Below, one piece after another: positions 1-7,051 of a DNA stretch of 14,980 bases. The position numbers and the translations under genes were made by a program. This DNA is from JARRJY01 sp037388705 (GTDB lineage Bacteria; Pseudomonadota; Gammaproteobacteria; UBA6429; Thiohalophilaceae), in the NCBI GenBank assembly GCA_037388705.1, contig JARRJY010000038.1:1-14980 (forward strand), read 5' to 3'. The number at the start of each line of letters is the position of its first letter. The first letter of the stretch is position 1. Under the pieces are notes generated by a model. The model had not been told where the DNA came from and searched no databases. It saw only the letters and a list, made by a program, of their open reading frames with translations.

Positions 1-800
1 TGTAATCCTTGCCATTGTTCAACCGCCATATCCCACATTTCATTTTTTGGTGCATAAGGACGCCCTTTTACATATTCAATCGTCTTGTAATCGACAGCCA
101 CCATGCCAGCACGTGCACCCGCCTCGATAGCCATGTTGCAGACTGTCATGCGACCTTCGATAGACAAATCACGAATCGCCTCACCACCAAACTCGATGGC
201 ATAACCGGTACCTCCAGCAGTACCAATTTCGCCGATGACTTCCAGCACGATATCTTTTGCGGTGATACCCGGAGCAACTTTGCCCTCGACACTAACCAAC
301 ATGGTTTTGGATTTTTTCTGTACCAGTGTTTGTGTCGCTAACACATGTTCCACTTCCGAAGTACCAATACCATGTGCCAATGCACCTAATGCACCATGGG
401 TGGAAGTATGTGAATCACCACAGACAATGGTCATGCCAGGTAACGTTGCACCCTGCTCAGGACCAATGACGTGCACAATACCCTGACGGATATCTTCCAT
501 CTTGAATTCGGTAATACCAAATTCTTCACAGTTTCCATCCAGTGTCTCCACCTGGGTACGGGAAATGGGATCCTCTATACCCTGGCTACGATCAGTAGTA
601 GGTACATTATGATCTGGCACAGCAAGGTTGGCAGATACGCGCCACGGTTTACGGCCAGCCAGACGCAAACCTTCAAATGCCTGGGGTGAGGTCACTTCGT
701 GTACCAAATGACGATCAATATATAAGAGTGCCGTGCCATCACCATTGTCACGCACTACGTGTTGATCCCAGATTTTTTCATACAAGGTCTTGCCTGCCAT
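1..800 (-). CDS. leuC: 3-isopropylmalate dehydratase large subunit LeuC (5' part, runs off left edge)
   Basis: LeuC with LeuD isomerises 2-isopropylmalate to 3-isopropylmalate in leucine synthesis, using a 4Fe-4S cluster in the cytoplasm. About 266 N-terminal residues are visible of the roughly 470 usual for the family. The reading starts MAGKTLYEKIWDQHVV and contains typical aconitase-family stretches: LLYIDRHLVHEVTSPQAF near residues 26-43, the DHNVPTTDR segment, and CGDSHTSTHGALGALAHGIG near residues 128-147. The frame is open to the edge with no stop. The cluster-binding cysteines lie in the missing C-terminal half. The ATG at 798-800 is preceded by a good ribosome-binding site (AGAGGAAG on the minus strand, about 7 bases upstream). 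The gene is divergent from a LysR-type regulator 119 bases away, a common arrangement for a regulator and its target. leuD and leuB would be expected beyond the left edge. Confidence 0.96.
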   Translation of the reverse strand, partial: MAGKTLYEKIWDQHVVRDNGDGTALLYIDRHLVHEVTSPQAFEGLRLAGRKPWRVSANLAVPDHNVPTTDRSQGIEDPISRTQVETLDGNCEEFGITEFKMEDIRQGIVHVIGPEQGATLPGMTIVCGDSHTSTHGALGALAHGIGTSEVEHVLATQTLVQKKSKTMLVSVEGKVAPGITAKDIVLEVIGEIGTAGGTGYAIEFGGEAIRDLSIEGRMTVCNMAIEAGARAGMVAVDYKTIEYVKGRPYAPKNEMWDMAVEQWQGL

Positions 801-843
801 TTTATGCTTCCTCTTGAGATGGCTTCTTTTTCAGATGGACGCA

Positions 844-872
844 AATATAGACCCAAACAACCTATTACACAA
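844..872 (-). promoter_or_regulatory. Possible leuC promoter
   Basis: On the minus strand a -10-like TATATT (844-849, 5 of 6 to consensus) follows a poor -35 candidate TTGTGT (867-872) at 17 bases. It would give a leader of about 40 bases ahead of leuC. The -10 overlaps the left half of the ATAG-N11-CTAT repeat described separately, so a LysR-type protein bound there could control leuC. The -35 is weak, which would suit an activated promoter, but the call rests on sequence only. Confidence 0.3.
847..865. promoter_or_regulatory. Candidate LysR-type operator (ATAG-N11-CTAT)
   Basis: ATAG at 847-850 and CTAT at 862-865 form a perfect inverted repeat with an 11-base spacer. This is the size and T-N11-A layout of classical LysR-family binding boxes. 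It sits in the divergent leuC/lysR intergenic region and overlaps the candidate leuC -10. A 4-base arm can occur by chance in AT-rich DNA, so position and context carry most of the weight. Confidence 0.35.
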
Positions 873-882
873 ATTCATTATT

Positions 883-912
883 TTCATATTATCTATTCCT
901 ATGTGTTATACT
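883..912 (+). promoter_or_regulatory. Extended -10 promoter of the LysR gene, predicted leaderless
   Basis: TGT followed by TATACT (904-912) is an extended -10 element; the hexamer matches TATAAT at 5 of 6 positions. TTCATA at 883-888 is a 4-of-6 -35 at 18 bases. Transcription would normally begin about 7 bases after the -10, at 919 or 920, and the ATG of the LysR gene is at 920-922. No Shine-Dalgarno sequence precedes that ATG, so the mRNA is predicted to have a leader of 0-1 base. Confidence 0.55.
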
Positions 913-919
913 TAAAAAT

Positions 920-1798
920 ATGGATATTGATGCCTTACAAGCCTTCGTAGCAGTTGCCGAAAACCAGTCATTTTCCCAGGCGGCAGGTCATATGTTTCTT
1001 ACTCAACCCGCTATCAGTAAACGGGTTGCCAGCCTTGAATCTGAACTGGACACCCGCTTGTTTGATCGAATTGGACGAAAAGTGGAATTAACCGAATCTG
1101 GCCAGGCCCTGTTGCCAAGAGCACGCAATATTCTTCTGGAAATAGAAGATTCCCGTCGGGCAATTTCTAACCTGTCAGGCAAAATTGGCGGCAAACTCAG
1201 TATTGGGACAAGTCATCACATAGGTTTGCATCGACTACCACCGGTATTACGCAGCTTTACCCGGCAATACCCGGAAGTGGAGCTGGACTTACATTTCATG
1301 GACTCGGAAGAAGCTTGCCGTGCCGTTGAGCATGGCGACCTGGAACTGGGAATTGTTACCCTGCCACTGGATGTCCCTGAAGATTTACATGTGCTCTTTA
1401 TCTGGCCAGATCCTCTCGCTATCGTGGTTGAAAAACATCATCCGCTGACTAAGCAACAGCAAATTACCCTGGCTGAATTAGCTGAAGAACCGGCCATTTT
1501 ACCCACGCATGGCACCTACACTCGTGAAATAATCGAAAAGACAATTGAACCGGAAAAACTTCAGCTCAATATACGGCTGGCCACCAACTACCTGGAAACT
1601 ATCAAAATGATGGTCAGTATCGGGCTTGGCTGGAGTGTTTTACCCTGCTCGATGCTTAATGAAGATCTCGTGACATTAAAAGTAAGTAGGCTGCACCTGG
1701 AGCGCAAATTAGGTGCGGTATGGCATCAGAGCAGAACACTCTCAAATTCTGCCAAGGCTATGTTGAGTCAATTGCAACAGACAGCTAAGATTAGTTAA
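920..1798 (+). CDS. LysR-family transcriptional regulator divergent from leuC
   Basis: This is a complete LysR-type regulator of 292 residues, a typical length. The N-terminal winged helix-turn-helix covers about residues 1-60, with the characteristic SFSQAAGHMFLTQPAISKRV and LFDRIGRKVELTESG stretches. The rest is a substrate-binding-like effector domain from about residue 90 (KLSIGTSHHIGLHRLPPVL) to 290. Its place divergent from leuC suggests control of leucine synthesis or of itself, possibly sensing a pathway intermediate; that is inference. The start at 920 is chosen because the LysR N-terminus begins there (MDIDALQAFVAVAE) and the candidate promoter ends just before it. There is no ribosome-binding site. 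The stop lies 22 bases before the BON lipoprotein gene, so the two may be cotranscribed. The effector cannot be read from sequence. Confidence 0.93.
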   Translation: MDIDALQAFVAVAENQSFSQAAGHMFLTQPAISKRVASLESELDTRLFDRIGRKVELTESGQALLPRARNILLEIEDSRRAISNLSGKIGGKLSIGTSHHIGLHRLPPVLRSFTRQYPEVELDLHFMDSEEACRAVEHGDLELGIVTLPLDVPEDLHVLFIWPDPLAIVVEKHHPLTKQQQITLAELAEEPAILPTHGTYTREIIEKTIEPEKLQLNIRLATNYLETIKMMVSIGLGWSVLPCSMLNEDLVTLKVSRLHLERKLGAVWHQSRTLSNSAKAMLSQLQQTAKIS

Positions 1799-1820
1799 AC
1801 AAAATAATTGGAATGACACA

Positions 1821-2168
1821 ATGAAAAAATTTCTATTTCCATTTCTGATGATGTTAATGCTATTAAATTCAGCATGTACACCTGTCGTGGTCGGTGGTGC
1901 TGCAGCTGGTGGTTATTATGCCGGTAAAGATGAGCGCAAGTTCGGTACCATCATGTCAGATGCCGGTATTACTTCAGGCATCAATGCTGAACTGATAAAA
2001 GCCAAGGGTATCAGCTCCATGAATATCGATGTTGATACTCACAAAGGTGTTGTTCATCTTTATGGCCACGTGCAATCAAGATCTGTTGAACGTCGTGTAC
2101 TTGCAATATGCCGTAAACAGGAAGGTGTAAAAAAGTGTATTTCCAAACTGGCAATTAAACCAGAATAA
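1821..2168 (+). CDS. Small BON-domain lipoprotein
   Basis: This 115-residue protein has a signal peptide (MKKFLFPFLMMLMLLNSAC) with a probable lipid-attachment cysteine at residue 19. The -3 residue is Asn instead of the usual Leu, so the lipobox is slightly atypical. A short Gly/Ala-rich stretch (VVVGGAAAGGYYAGKDER) follows, as in DolP/OsmY-like proteins. One BON domain covers about residues 45-113: sIDVDTHKGVVHLYGHVQS, then the VERRVLAICRKQEGVKKC helix. E. coli DolP (YraP) has two BON domains, so this is a shorter single-domain relative. BON domains are thought to bind phospholipid membranes, and such proteins help outer-membrane integrity or stress resistance; the exact role here is inference. 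It is probably cotranscribed with the upstream LysR gene (22-base gap). It ends 3 bases from the end of the convergent MFS gene. Confidence 0.88.
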   Translation: MKKFLFPFLMMLMLLNSACTPVVVGGAAAGGYYAGKDERKFGTIMSDAGITSGINAELIKAKGISSMNIDVDTHKGVVHLYGHVQSRSVERRVLAICRKQEGVKKCISKLAIKPE

Positions 2169-2171
2169 AGT

Positions 2172-3332
2172 TTAATCACTGGTGCGGATAGTTTTCAGTG
2201 CAATTACAAGAGAAATGAGTGATACAACTGCCGCACCATAAAACATCGTGGAAGGACCAAAATAATCATAAGTATAACCACTTAAAAAACTTCCCAGTGC
2301 GCCACCCGCCCCAAAACTCATACTACTATACAGTGCCTGACCTTTCCCCTGGTGCTTACCGGTGAAGTATTCATGTATAAGCTGTATTGCCACTGCATGG
2401 TAAATACCAAACGTTGCGGCGTGCAGAACCTGGGCAAATAAAACGATGGCAATGGTTTCCGGGAATTTACCAATCAGAACCCAGCGAACTATTGTTAACA
2501 TCAAGCTGTATAGTAGCAATTTGCGTAGCCCAAAGATGGGTACCAAACGATGCATAACCAGAAAAACCCCGACTTCGGCCATCACACCCAGTGCCCATAG
2601 CAAGCCAATAAAGGAAAGCGAATAGTTAAAGCTTTCCATGTATATAGAGTAAAAGGTGTAATACGGCCCATGACTGGCCTGCATCAGGAAACAAACCAGC
2701 AGCAAGCCAGCGACATGGGGCTTGGTTAAAACTTTTCTTAATGGTTCATGATCCAGCGGCAAGTGGCCCGCCGCTTCCTCAGGAACAATTAAACTGCTAA
2801 ACCATATCCCAGAGAACAATACTATGAGTAATACCGGTAAATACCGGATATGTTCACCTTCGAGAAAATATCCCAGTCCCCACACCGCAACGATAAAACC
2901 TACCGACCCCCACAAGCGTATTGAACTGTAACGATGGGTTTCATCACGCAAATGATTGAACGTCGTGGCTTCAAACTGGGGTAACGCGGCATTCCAGAAG
3001 AAACTGAATATCACCATGATAATTGCCAGCCACCAGAAACCAGTCTGATAAAACACCCCGGTAAAAGAAATTGCTGCCAGTAAACTTCCCAGGCGCACAA
3101 TGGCCATACGTTTACCGGTATGATCAGCTATCCAACCCCAGATATTGGGTGAAATTATCTTGGTCGCCATGATGATCGCCATTAGGCTGCCAATAGCGGC
3201 GGCATCATAGTCAAGATACTTTAGGTACAGGCCCCAGTATGGAAGGATCGTTCCCAGGCTGGCAAAGTAGAAAAAATAAAAACCGGATAAACGCCAGTAA
3301 GGCGTTCTGGATTGAGTAGCTATATTGTCCAA
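2172..3332 (-). CDS. MFS transporter, MFS_1_like/HcaT-related
   Basis: This 386-residue integral membrane protein has about 12 predicted helices. The N-terminal PYWRLSGFYFFYFASLG and the cytoplasmic loop WIADHTGKRMAIVR between helices 2 and 3 are typical of the major facilitator group that includes E. coli HcaT (3-phenylpropionate) and nucleoside transporters. The substrate cannot be told. The start codon is TTG at 3330-3332. It is the only standard start in the open frame between the upstream in-frame stop (3387-3389) and the conserved N-terminus, and the first internal Met is near residue 51. No Shine-Dalgarno sequence precedes it; the upstream strand reads CCTCC, the wrong polarity. The gene lies 17 bases after aroC on the same strand, so translation probably depends on an aroC-MFS transcript. 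It converges with the BON gene. Confidence 0.88.
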   Translation of the reverse strand: MDNIATQSRTPYWRLSGFYFFYFASLGTILPYWGLYLKYLDYDAAAIGSLMAIIMATKIISPNIWGWIADHTGKRMAIVRLGSLLAAISFTGVFYQTGFWWLAIIMVIFSFFWNAALPQFEATTFNHLRDETHRYSSIRLWGSVGFIVAVWGLGYFLEGEHIRYLPVLLIVLFSGIWFSSLIVPEEAAGHLPLDHEPLRKVLTKPHVAGLLLVCFLMQASHGPYYTFYSIYMESFNYSLSFIGLLWALGVMAEVGVFLVMHRLVPIFGLRKLLLYSLMLTIVRWVLIGKFPETIAIVLFAQVLHAATFGIYHAVAIQLIHEYFTGKHQGKGQALYSSMSFGAGGALGSFLSGYTYDYFGPSTMFYGAAVVSLISLVIALKTIRTSD

Positions 3333-3349
3333 TTTGCTTAACCCGGAGG

Positions 3350-4450
3350 TTATTTCACTTCCGGTGGGATAACTGGTGTGCTCACTTTAACATCAGCATT
3401 CTGACCACGCTGACGAAGGTAATGATCCATTAACACAATCGCTAACATGGCTTCTGCAATGGGAGTCGCACGAATACCGACACAAGGATCGTGACGTCCC
3501 TTGGTTACCACTTCTACAGGATTACCATCCAGATCAATACTTTTGCCTGGCAAGCGAATACTCGATGTTGGTTTTAACGCCATGCTGACTTCAATGTTCT
3601 GTCCTGACGAAATACCTCCCAGTACGCCACCGGCATGATTGCTCAGGTAGCCTCGCGGTGTCATTTCATCCCGGTGTTCTGTGCCCTTTTGTACAACGCT
3701 ATCAAAACCCGCACCAATCTCTACCCCTTTAACCGCGTTGATACACATCATGGCATGAGCAATATCCGCATCAAGCCGATCAAAAACAGGTTCACCCAGT
3801 CCTGGCGGTACGCCTGTTGCTACAACATTTATACGTGCTCCTACGGAGTTGCCTTCCTTACGCAAGGCATCCATGTACTCTTCCAGTTCCTGAACTTTAT
3901 TGCTGTCCGGGAAGAAAAATGGATTCTGTTCTACCGCCTCCCAGTCGAAGTTATCGTATTTGATAGGGCCTAGTTGTGCCATATAACCTTTAATTTCAAT
4001 ACCACAGTGCAGATTTAAATATTTCTTGGCAATTGCCCCTGCAGCAACACGCATAGCCGTTTCGCGAGCTGACGAGCGGCCACCTCCACGATAATCCCGC
4101 AGGCCGTATTTATGTAGATAGGTGTAGTCAGCATGGCCTGGTCGGAAAGTACTCATGATGTCAGAGTAATCCTTTGAACGTTGATCAGTGTTATGAATAA
4201 TCAAGGCGATGGGGGTTCCGGTAGTCTTGCCTTCAAATACCCCGGAAAGGATTTGCACTTCATCTGCCTCGCGACGTTGCGTGGTATGACGGCTTTTGCC
4301 AGGTTTACGTCGATCCAGGTCTCCCTGTAAATCAGCTTCGCACAATTCCATTCCCGGAGGACAACCATCCACAATACAACCAATCGCAAGCCCATGGCTT
4401 TCACCAAAACTGGTTACCGTGAATAATTTCCCCATAGAATTACCGGACAT
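3350..4450 (-). CDS. aroC: Chorismate synthase AroC
   Basis: AroC turns 5-enolpyruvylshikimate-3-phosphate into chorismate, the last shared step of aromatic amino acid, folate and quinone synthesis. It needs reduced FMN. At 366 residues it has the usual bacterial length. Signature stretches are intact: TSFGESHG near residues 13-20, DRRKPGKSRHTTQRREADEV near 46-65, the FRPGHADYTY segment, RGGGRSSARETAMRVAAGAI near 120-140, and GVLGGISSGQNIE. The start at 4448-4450 gives MSGNSMGKLF, matching the family N-terminus (E. coli MAGNTIGQLF). The ribosome-binding site is weak (AGCAGG, about 10 bases away). The MFS gene follows 17 bases downstream on the same strand. In E. coli aroC directly follows prmB; here prmB lies about 4 kb away on the same strand, with hemN and a GGDEF-EAL gene between. 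Confidence 0.98.
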   Translation of the reverse strand: MSGNSMGKLFTVTSFGESHGLAIGCIVDGCPPGMELCEADLQGDLDRRKPGKSRHTTQRREADEVQILSGVFEGKTTGTPIALIIHNTDQRSKDYSDIMSTFRPGHADYTYLHKYGLRDYRGGGRSSARETAMRVAAGAIAKKYLNLHCGIEIKGYMAQLGPIKYDNFDWEAVEQNPFFFPDSNKVQELEEYMDALRKEGNSVGARINVVATGVPPGLGEPVFDRLDADIAHAMMCINAVKGVEIGAGFDSVVQKGTEHRDEMTPRGYLSNHAGGVLGGISSGQNIEVSMALKPTSSIRLPGKSIDLDGNPVEVVTKGRHDPCVGIRATPIAEAMLAIVLMDHYLRQRGQNADVKVSTPVIPPEVK

Positions 4451-4511
4451 AGTACGAATACCTGCTGAAATTTATATAAATCAATAATTTAGGATAATTT
4501 TACCAGTATTA

Positions 4512-4541
4512 ATAATAATTTAATATTGAAAAATTAAGCAA
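4512..4541 (-). promoter_or_regulatory. Possible sigma-70 promoter of aroC
   Basis: On the minus strand TTGCTT (4536-4541) and TATTAT (4512-4517, 5 of 6 to consensus) stand 18 bases apart in the AT-rich region upstream of aroC. The -35 overlaps the upstream element of the candidate sigma-28 promoter on the other strand, so the two promoters would compete. AT-rich DNA gives such matches easily. Confidence 0.3.
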
Positions 4542-4562
4542 ACTGGAAGTTACTGCCGATAT
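4535..4562 (+). promoter_or_regulatory. Candidate sigma-28 (FliA) promoter of the GGDEF-EAL gene
   Basis: GCCGATAT (4555-4562) matches 7 of 8 bases of the sigma-28 -10 consensus GCCGATAA. TAAGCAAA (4535-4542) stands where the TAAAGTTT element is expected, but the gap is 12 bases instead of 11 and only the TAA plus one later base agree. Transcription would begin near 4568, leaving a leader of about 69 bases before the GGDEF-EAL start. Flagellar sigma control of a c-di-GMP gene has precedent (E. coli yhjH/pdeH is FliA-dependent), and fliA itself lies in this window. Confidence 0.4.
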
Positions 4563-4636
4563 ACTTACCCGATTAAGGCATAATAACCGTTCAAACTCCA
4601 AAAATTTCCCTTAGATTTAAGGCGCGATTAAAATTA

Positions 4637-7051
4637 ATGGCTAAGAACCGAAAAGCATCATTGTTTGATCTGTCGACCAGCAAGCCAAACAAGACCCAGT
4701 TATTACTGTTGATCGGTTTTACAGCCAGTATCACCCTGTTCATTTTACTCACCATTATTGGCCTTAACCAGCTGAAAGAAACACAGAAAAATACCCATGA
4801 GATTATCAATGTCCATAACGTCAAGGTAAAACTTGTTGAAGAGATGATTAATGCTGCACGTGAACGTTCTTTAATCATGTTCACGATGCTTTACCTGAAA
4901 GACCCCTTTGAACGGGAAGAGGCATATTTACAATTTCAGGGCTATGCCATTGACTTCATCAATGCACGCACCCAATTACTTAAAATGAATCTTACTGCGG
5001 AAGAAAGCGAATTACTTCTGCGCCAGGGCGAGTTGAGCGGAAAATCAATACCAATACAACGCAGCGTGGTAGATCTTATCCGTGAAAACAAAATCGATAA
5101 AGCCTACCACCTTCTTCTTGATGAATCTGTCACTGCTCAAAACCGGGTACTGAATGTTTTACAAAAACTAAATTTTGCCCAGTCAGAAGCCAATGAAAGA
5201 ATTGCTCTGACCATTGAAAAGCAATATGAAAATAATTCCGAGATATTTATTATCCTCGCTTTTTTAACACTCCTGTTAACTCTGGCAATTGCCATATTCG
5301 TTTCACTAATAGTCAGTCGTGGCGAGAAAAAACTTTTTATTGAAAAAGAGCTGGCACAAGTTACGCTTTATTCAATTGGCGATGGTGTAATCACAACAGA
5401 TAAACGAGGCAGAATCAGGATAATTAACCCGGTAGCCGAAGAATTAACCGGTTTTGATAGTGATGAGGCAATAGGACGTGACATTGCTGAAATTTTCTCA
5501 ATTAGAAATCAGAAAACAGACACATATATCGATAACCCGATTGAAATAGCATTACAAAAAAATGTTATCTATACATCTCCTTTTAATATTGAGCTGATAA
5601 GAAAAAATGGAGATACACTTGCAATTGAACACACTGTATCACCCATTCGTGATTTACATGACAATATTCTTGGCGCCAATATAGTATTTCGCGATGTGAC
5701 CGAAATGCGCAAGCTTGCTGATACACTTGCTTACCAGGCAACTCACGATCCATTAACAGGGCTGATAAACAGGCGAGAATTTGAACGACGTCTAAAACAG
5801 GCTATTTATCATGCGCATAATGATGGTCAACAATATGCATTATGTTTTCTGGACCTTGATCAGTTTAAAATAGTCAATGATACGGCCGGTCATGCTGCTG
5901 GAGATGAGTTCCTGAAACAAATTGCTCATCAGCTTTCAATAAACCTGAGAAGAAGTGACGTATTAGCCCGCCTGGGAGGCGATGAATTTGCCATTTTACT
6001 TGATGATTGCGACCTCAAAACGGCGGATCTTATTGCCAATAAAATATGTGCCACTATAAAAGACACCCGTTTTAACTGGGAAAATAATTCTTTTGCCACC
6101 GGTACCAGCATTGGCCTCGTACCAATTAATGAATATACCTCATCTGTTACCGAAACCCTGAGTGCAGCAGATACTGCCTGTTATGAAGCAAAAGAAAATG
6201 GTCGCAACCAGGTACAGGTATACTGGCTGGATGATAAAAAGCTTGAAATGAAGCGACAGGAAATGCGCTGGATACAGAAACTGGAAGAAGCGCTTGATAA
6301 AGATCGTTTCACTTTATATGCACAGGAATATATTTCTCTTGATGATGAATATAAAAAAGAAGGAAACCTCTTGTTTGAAATACTCATCCGTCTCAGGGAA
6401 GCAGATGACGAAATTATCCTGCCTATGGCGTTTTTGCCTGCGGCTGAGCGTTATCACCTGATGCCACAAATTGACCGATGGATGATTGATAAAACCTTTG
6501 AGTTTACCCAGTCAATCAAACATGAATCAGGCAGAAAATACAATTTTTCCATCAACTTGTCAGGACAGACCATTAGCGAACCCGATTTGCATGAATATAT
6601 TATTGCAAAAGCCAGCCAGTACAATATTAATAAGACAACAATCTGTTTTGAAATTACTGAGACCGCTGCTATCGCAAACATGAGCAAGGCAGTCAAGTTG
6701 ATCAAAACCCTGAAATCAGAAGGCTTCCTTTTCTCGCTGGATGACTTTGGTAGCGGTCTGAGTTCATTCGCCTACTTAAAGAACATGCCTGTTGATAACC
6801 TTAAGATTGATGGCCTGTTTATCAAGGATATTGTTGATGATCCAACCGATCTTGCTTTTGTTGAAGCTATTCATCGTATCGGACAGAAAATGAATATCAA
6901 AACAACCGCAGAATTTGTTGAAAACAGGGAAACACTGGAAAAATTAAAAGAAATTGGTATCGACTTTGCACAGGGCTACTATATTGCAAAACCTGTCGCG
7001 CTGGAGAGCCTCGTTGATGACAATCAAATCACTTTAGAAAAACGGGCTTGA
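4637..7051 (+). CDS. Membrane-bound PAS-GGDEF-EAL protein (c-di-GMP turnover)
   Basis: This 804-residue protein probably makes and/or degrades cyclic di-GMP. In order it has a membrane helix (about 20-43), a mostly helical presumed periplasmic sensor (44-200, resembling a four-helix bundle), a second helix (202-226), a PAS domain (about 235-355), a GGDEF domain (369-530) and an EAL domain (545-795). GGDEF is intact at 447-451, with an RRSD inhibitory I-site five residues before it. In the EAL domain the motif reads EIL (581-583). The other catalytic positions are kept: N in SINLSG, E in FEITET, DD at 702-703 in DDFGSG, K in LKIDG, E in AEFVE and Q in AQGYYIAKP. Both activities are therefore possible; which dominates cannot be seen. 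The ligand of the sensor is unknown. The ATG at 4637 is favoured by the start of the first helix, but the ribosome-binding site is poor (AAGG 14 bases away). Its last 28 bases overlap the end of hemN. Confidence 0.95.
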   Translation: MAKNRKASLFDLSTSKPNKTQLLLLIGFTASITLFILLTIIGLNQLKETQKNTHEIINVHNVKVKLVEEMINAARERSLIMFTMLYLKDPFEREEAYLQFQGYAIDFINARTQLLKMNLTAEESELLLRQGELSGKSIPIQRSVVDLIRENKIDKAYHLLLDESVTAQNRVLNVLQKLNFAQSEANERIALTIEKQYENNSEIFIILAFLTLLLTLAIAIFVSLIVSRGEKKLFIEKELAQVTLYSIGDGVITTDKRGRIRIINPVAEELTGFDSDEAIGRDIAEIFSIRNQKTDTYIDNPIEIALQKNVIYTSPFNIELIRKNGDTLAIEHTVSPIRDLHDNILGANIVFRDVTEMRKLADTLAYQATHDPLTGLINRREFERRLKQAIYHAHNDGQQYALCFLDLDQFKIVNDTAGHAAGDEFLKQIAHQLSINLRRSDVLARLGGDEFAILLDDCDLKTADLIANKICATIKDTRFNWENNSFATGTSIGLVPINEYTSSVTETLSAADTACYEAKENGRNQVQVYWLDDKKLEMKRQEMRWIQKLEEALDKDRFTLYAQEYISLDDEYKKEGNLLFEILIRLREADDEIILPMAFLPAAERYHLMPQIDRWMIDKTFEFTQSIKHESGRKYNFSINLSGQTISEPDLHEYIIAKASQYNINKTTICFEITETAAIANMSKAVKLIKTLKSEGFLFSLDDFGSGLSSFAYLKNMPVDNLKIDGLFIKDIVDDPTDLAFVEAIHRIGQKMNIKTTAEFVENRETLEKLKEIGIDFAQGYYIAKPVALESLVDDNQITLEKRA

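Noticed and set aside
820..884. An 18-codon minus-strand frame ahead of leuC as a possible leucine leader peptide
   Set aside because: It starts MKIMNLCNRL and has only two leucines with no run of Leu codons, no attenuator hairpin follows, and it overlaps the candidate promoter.
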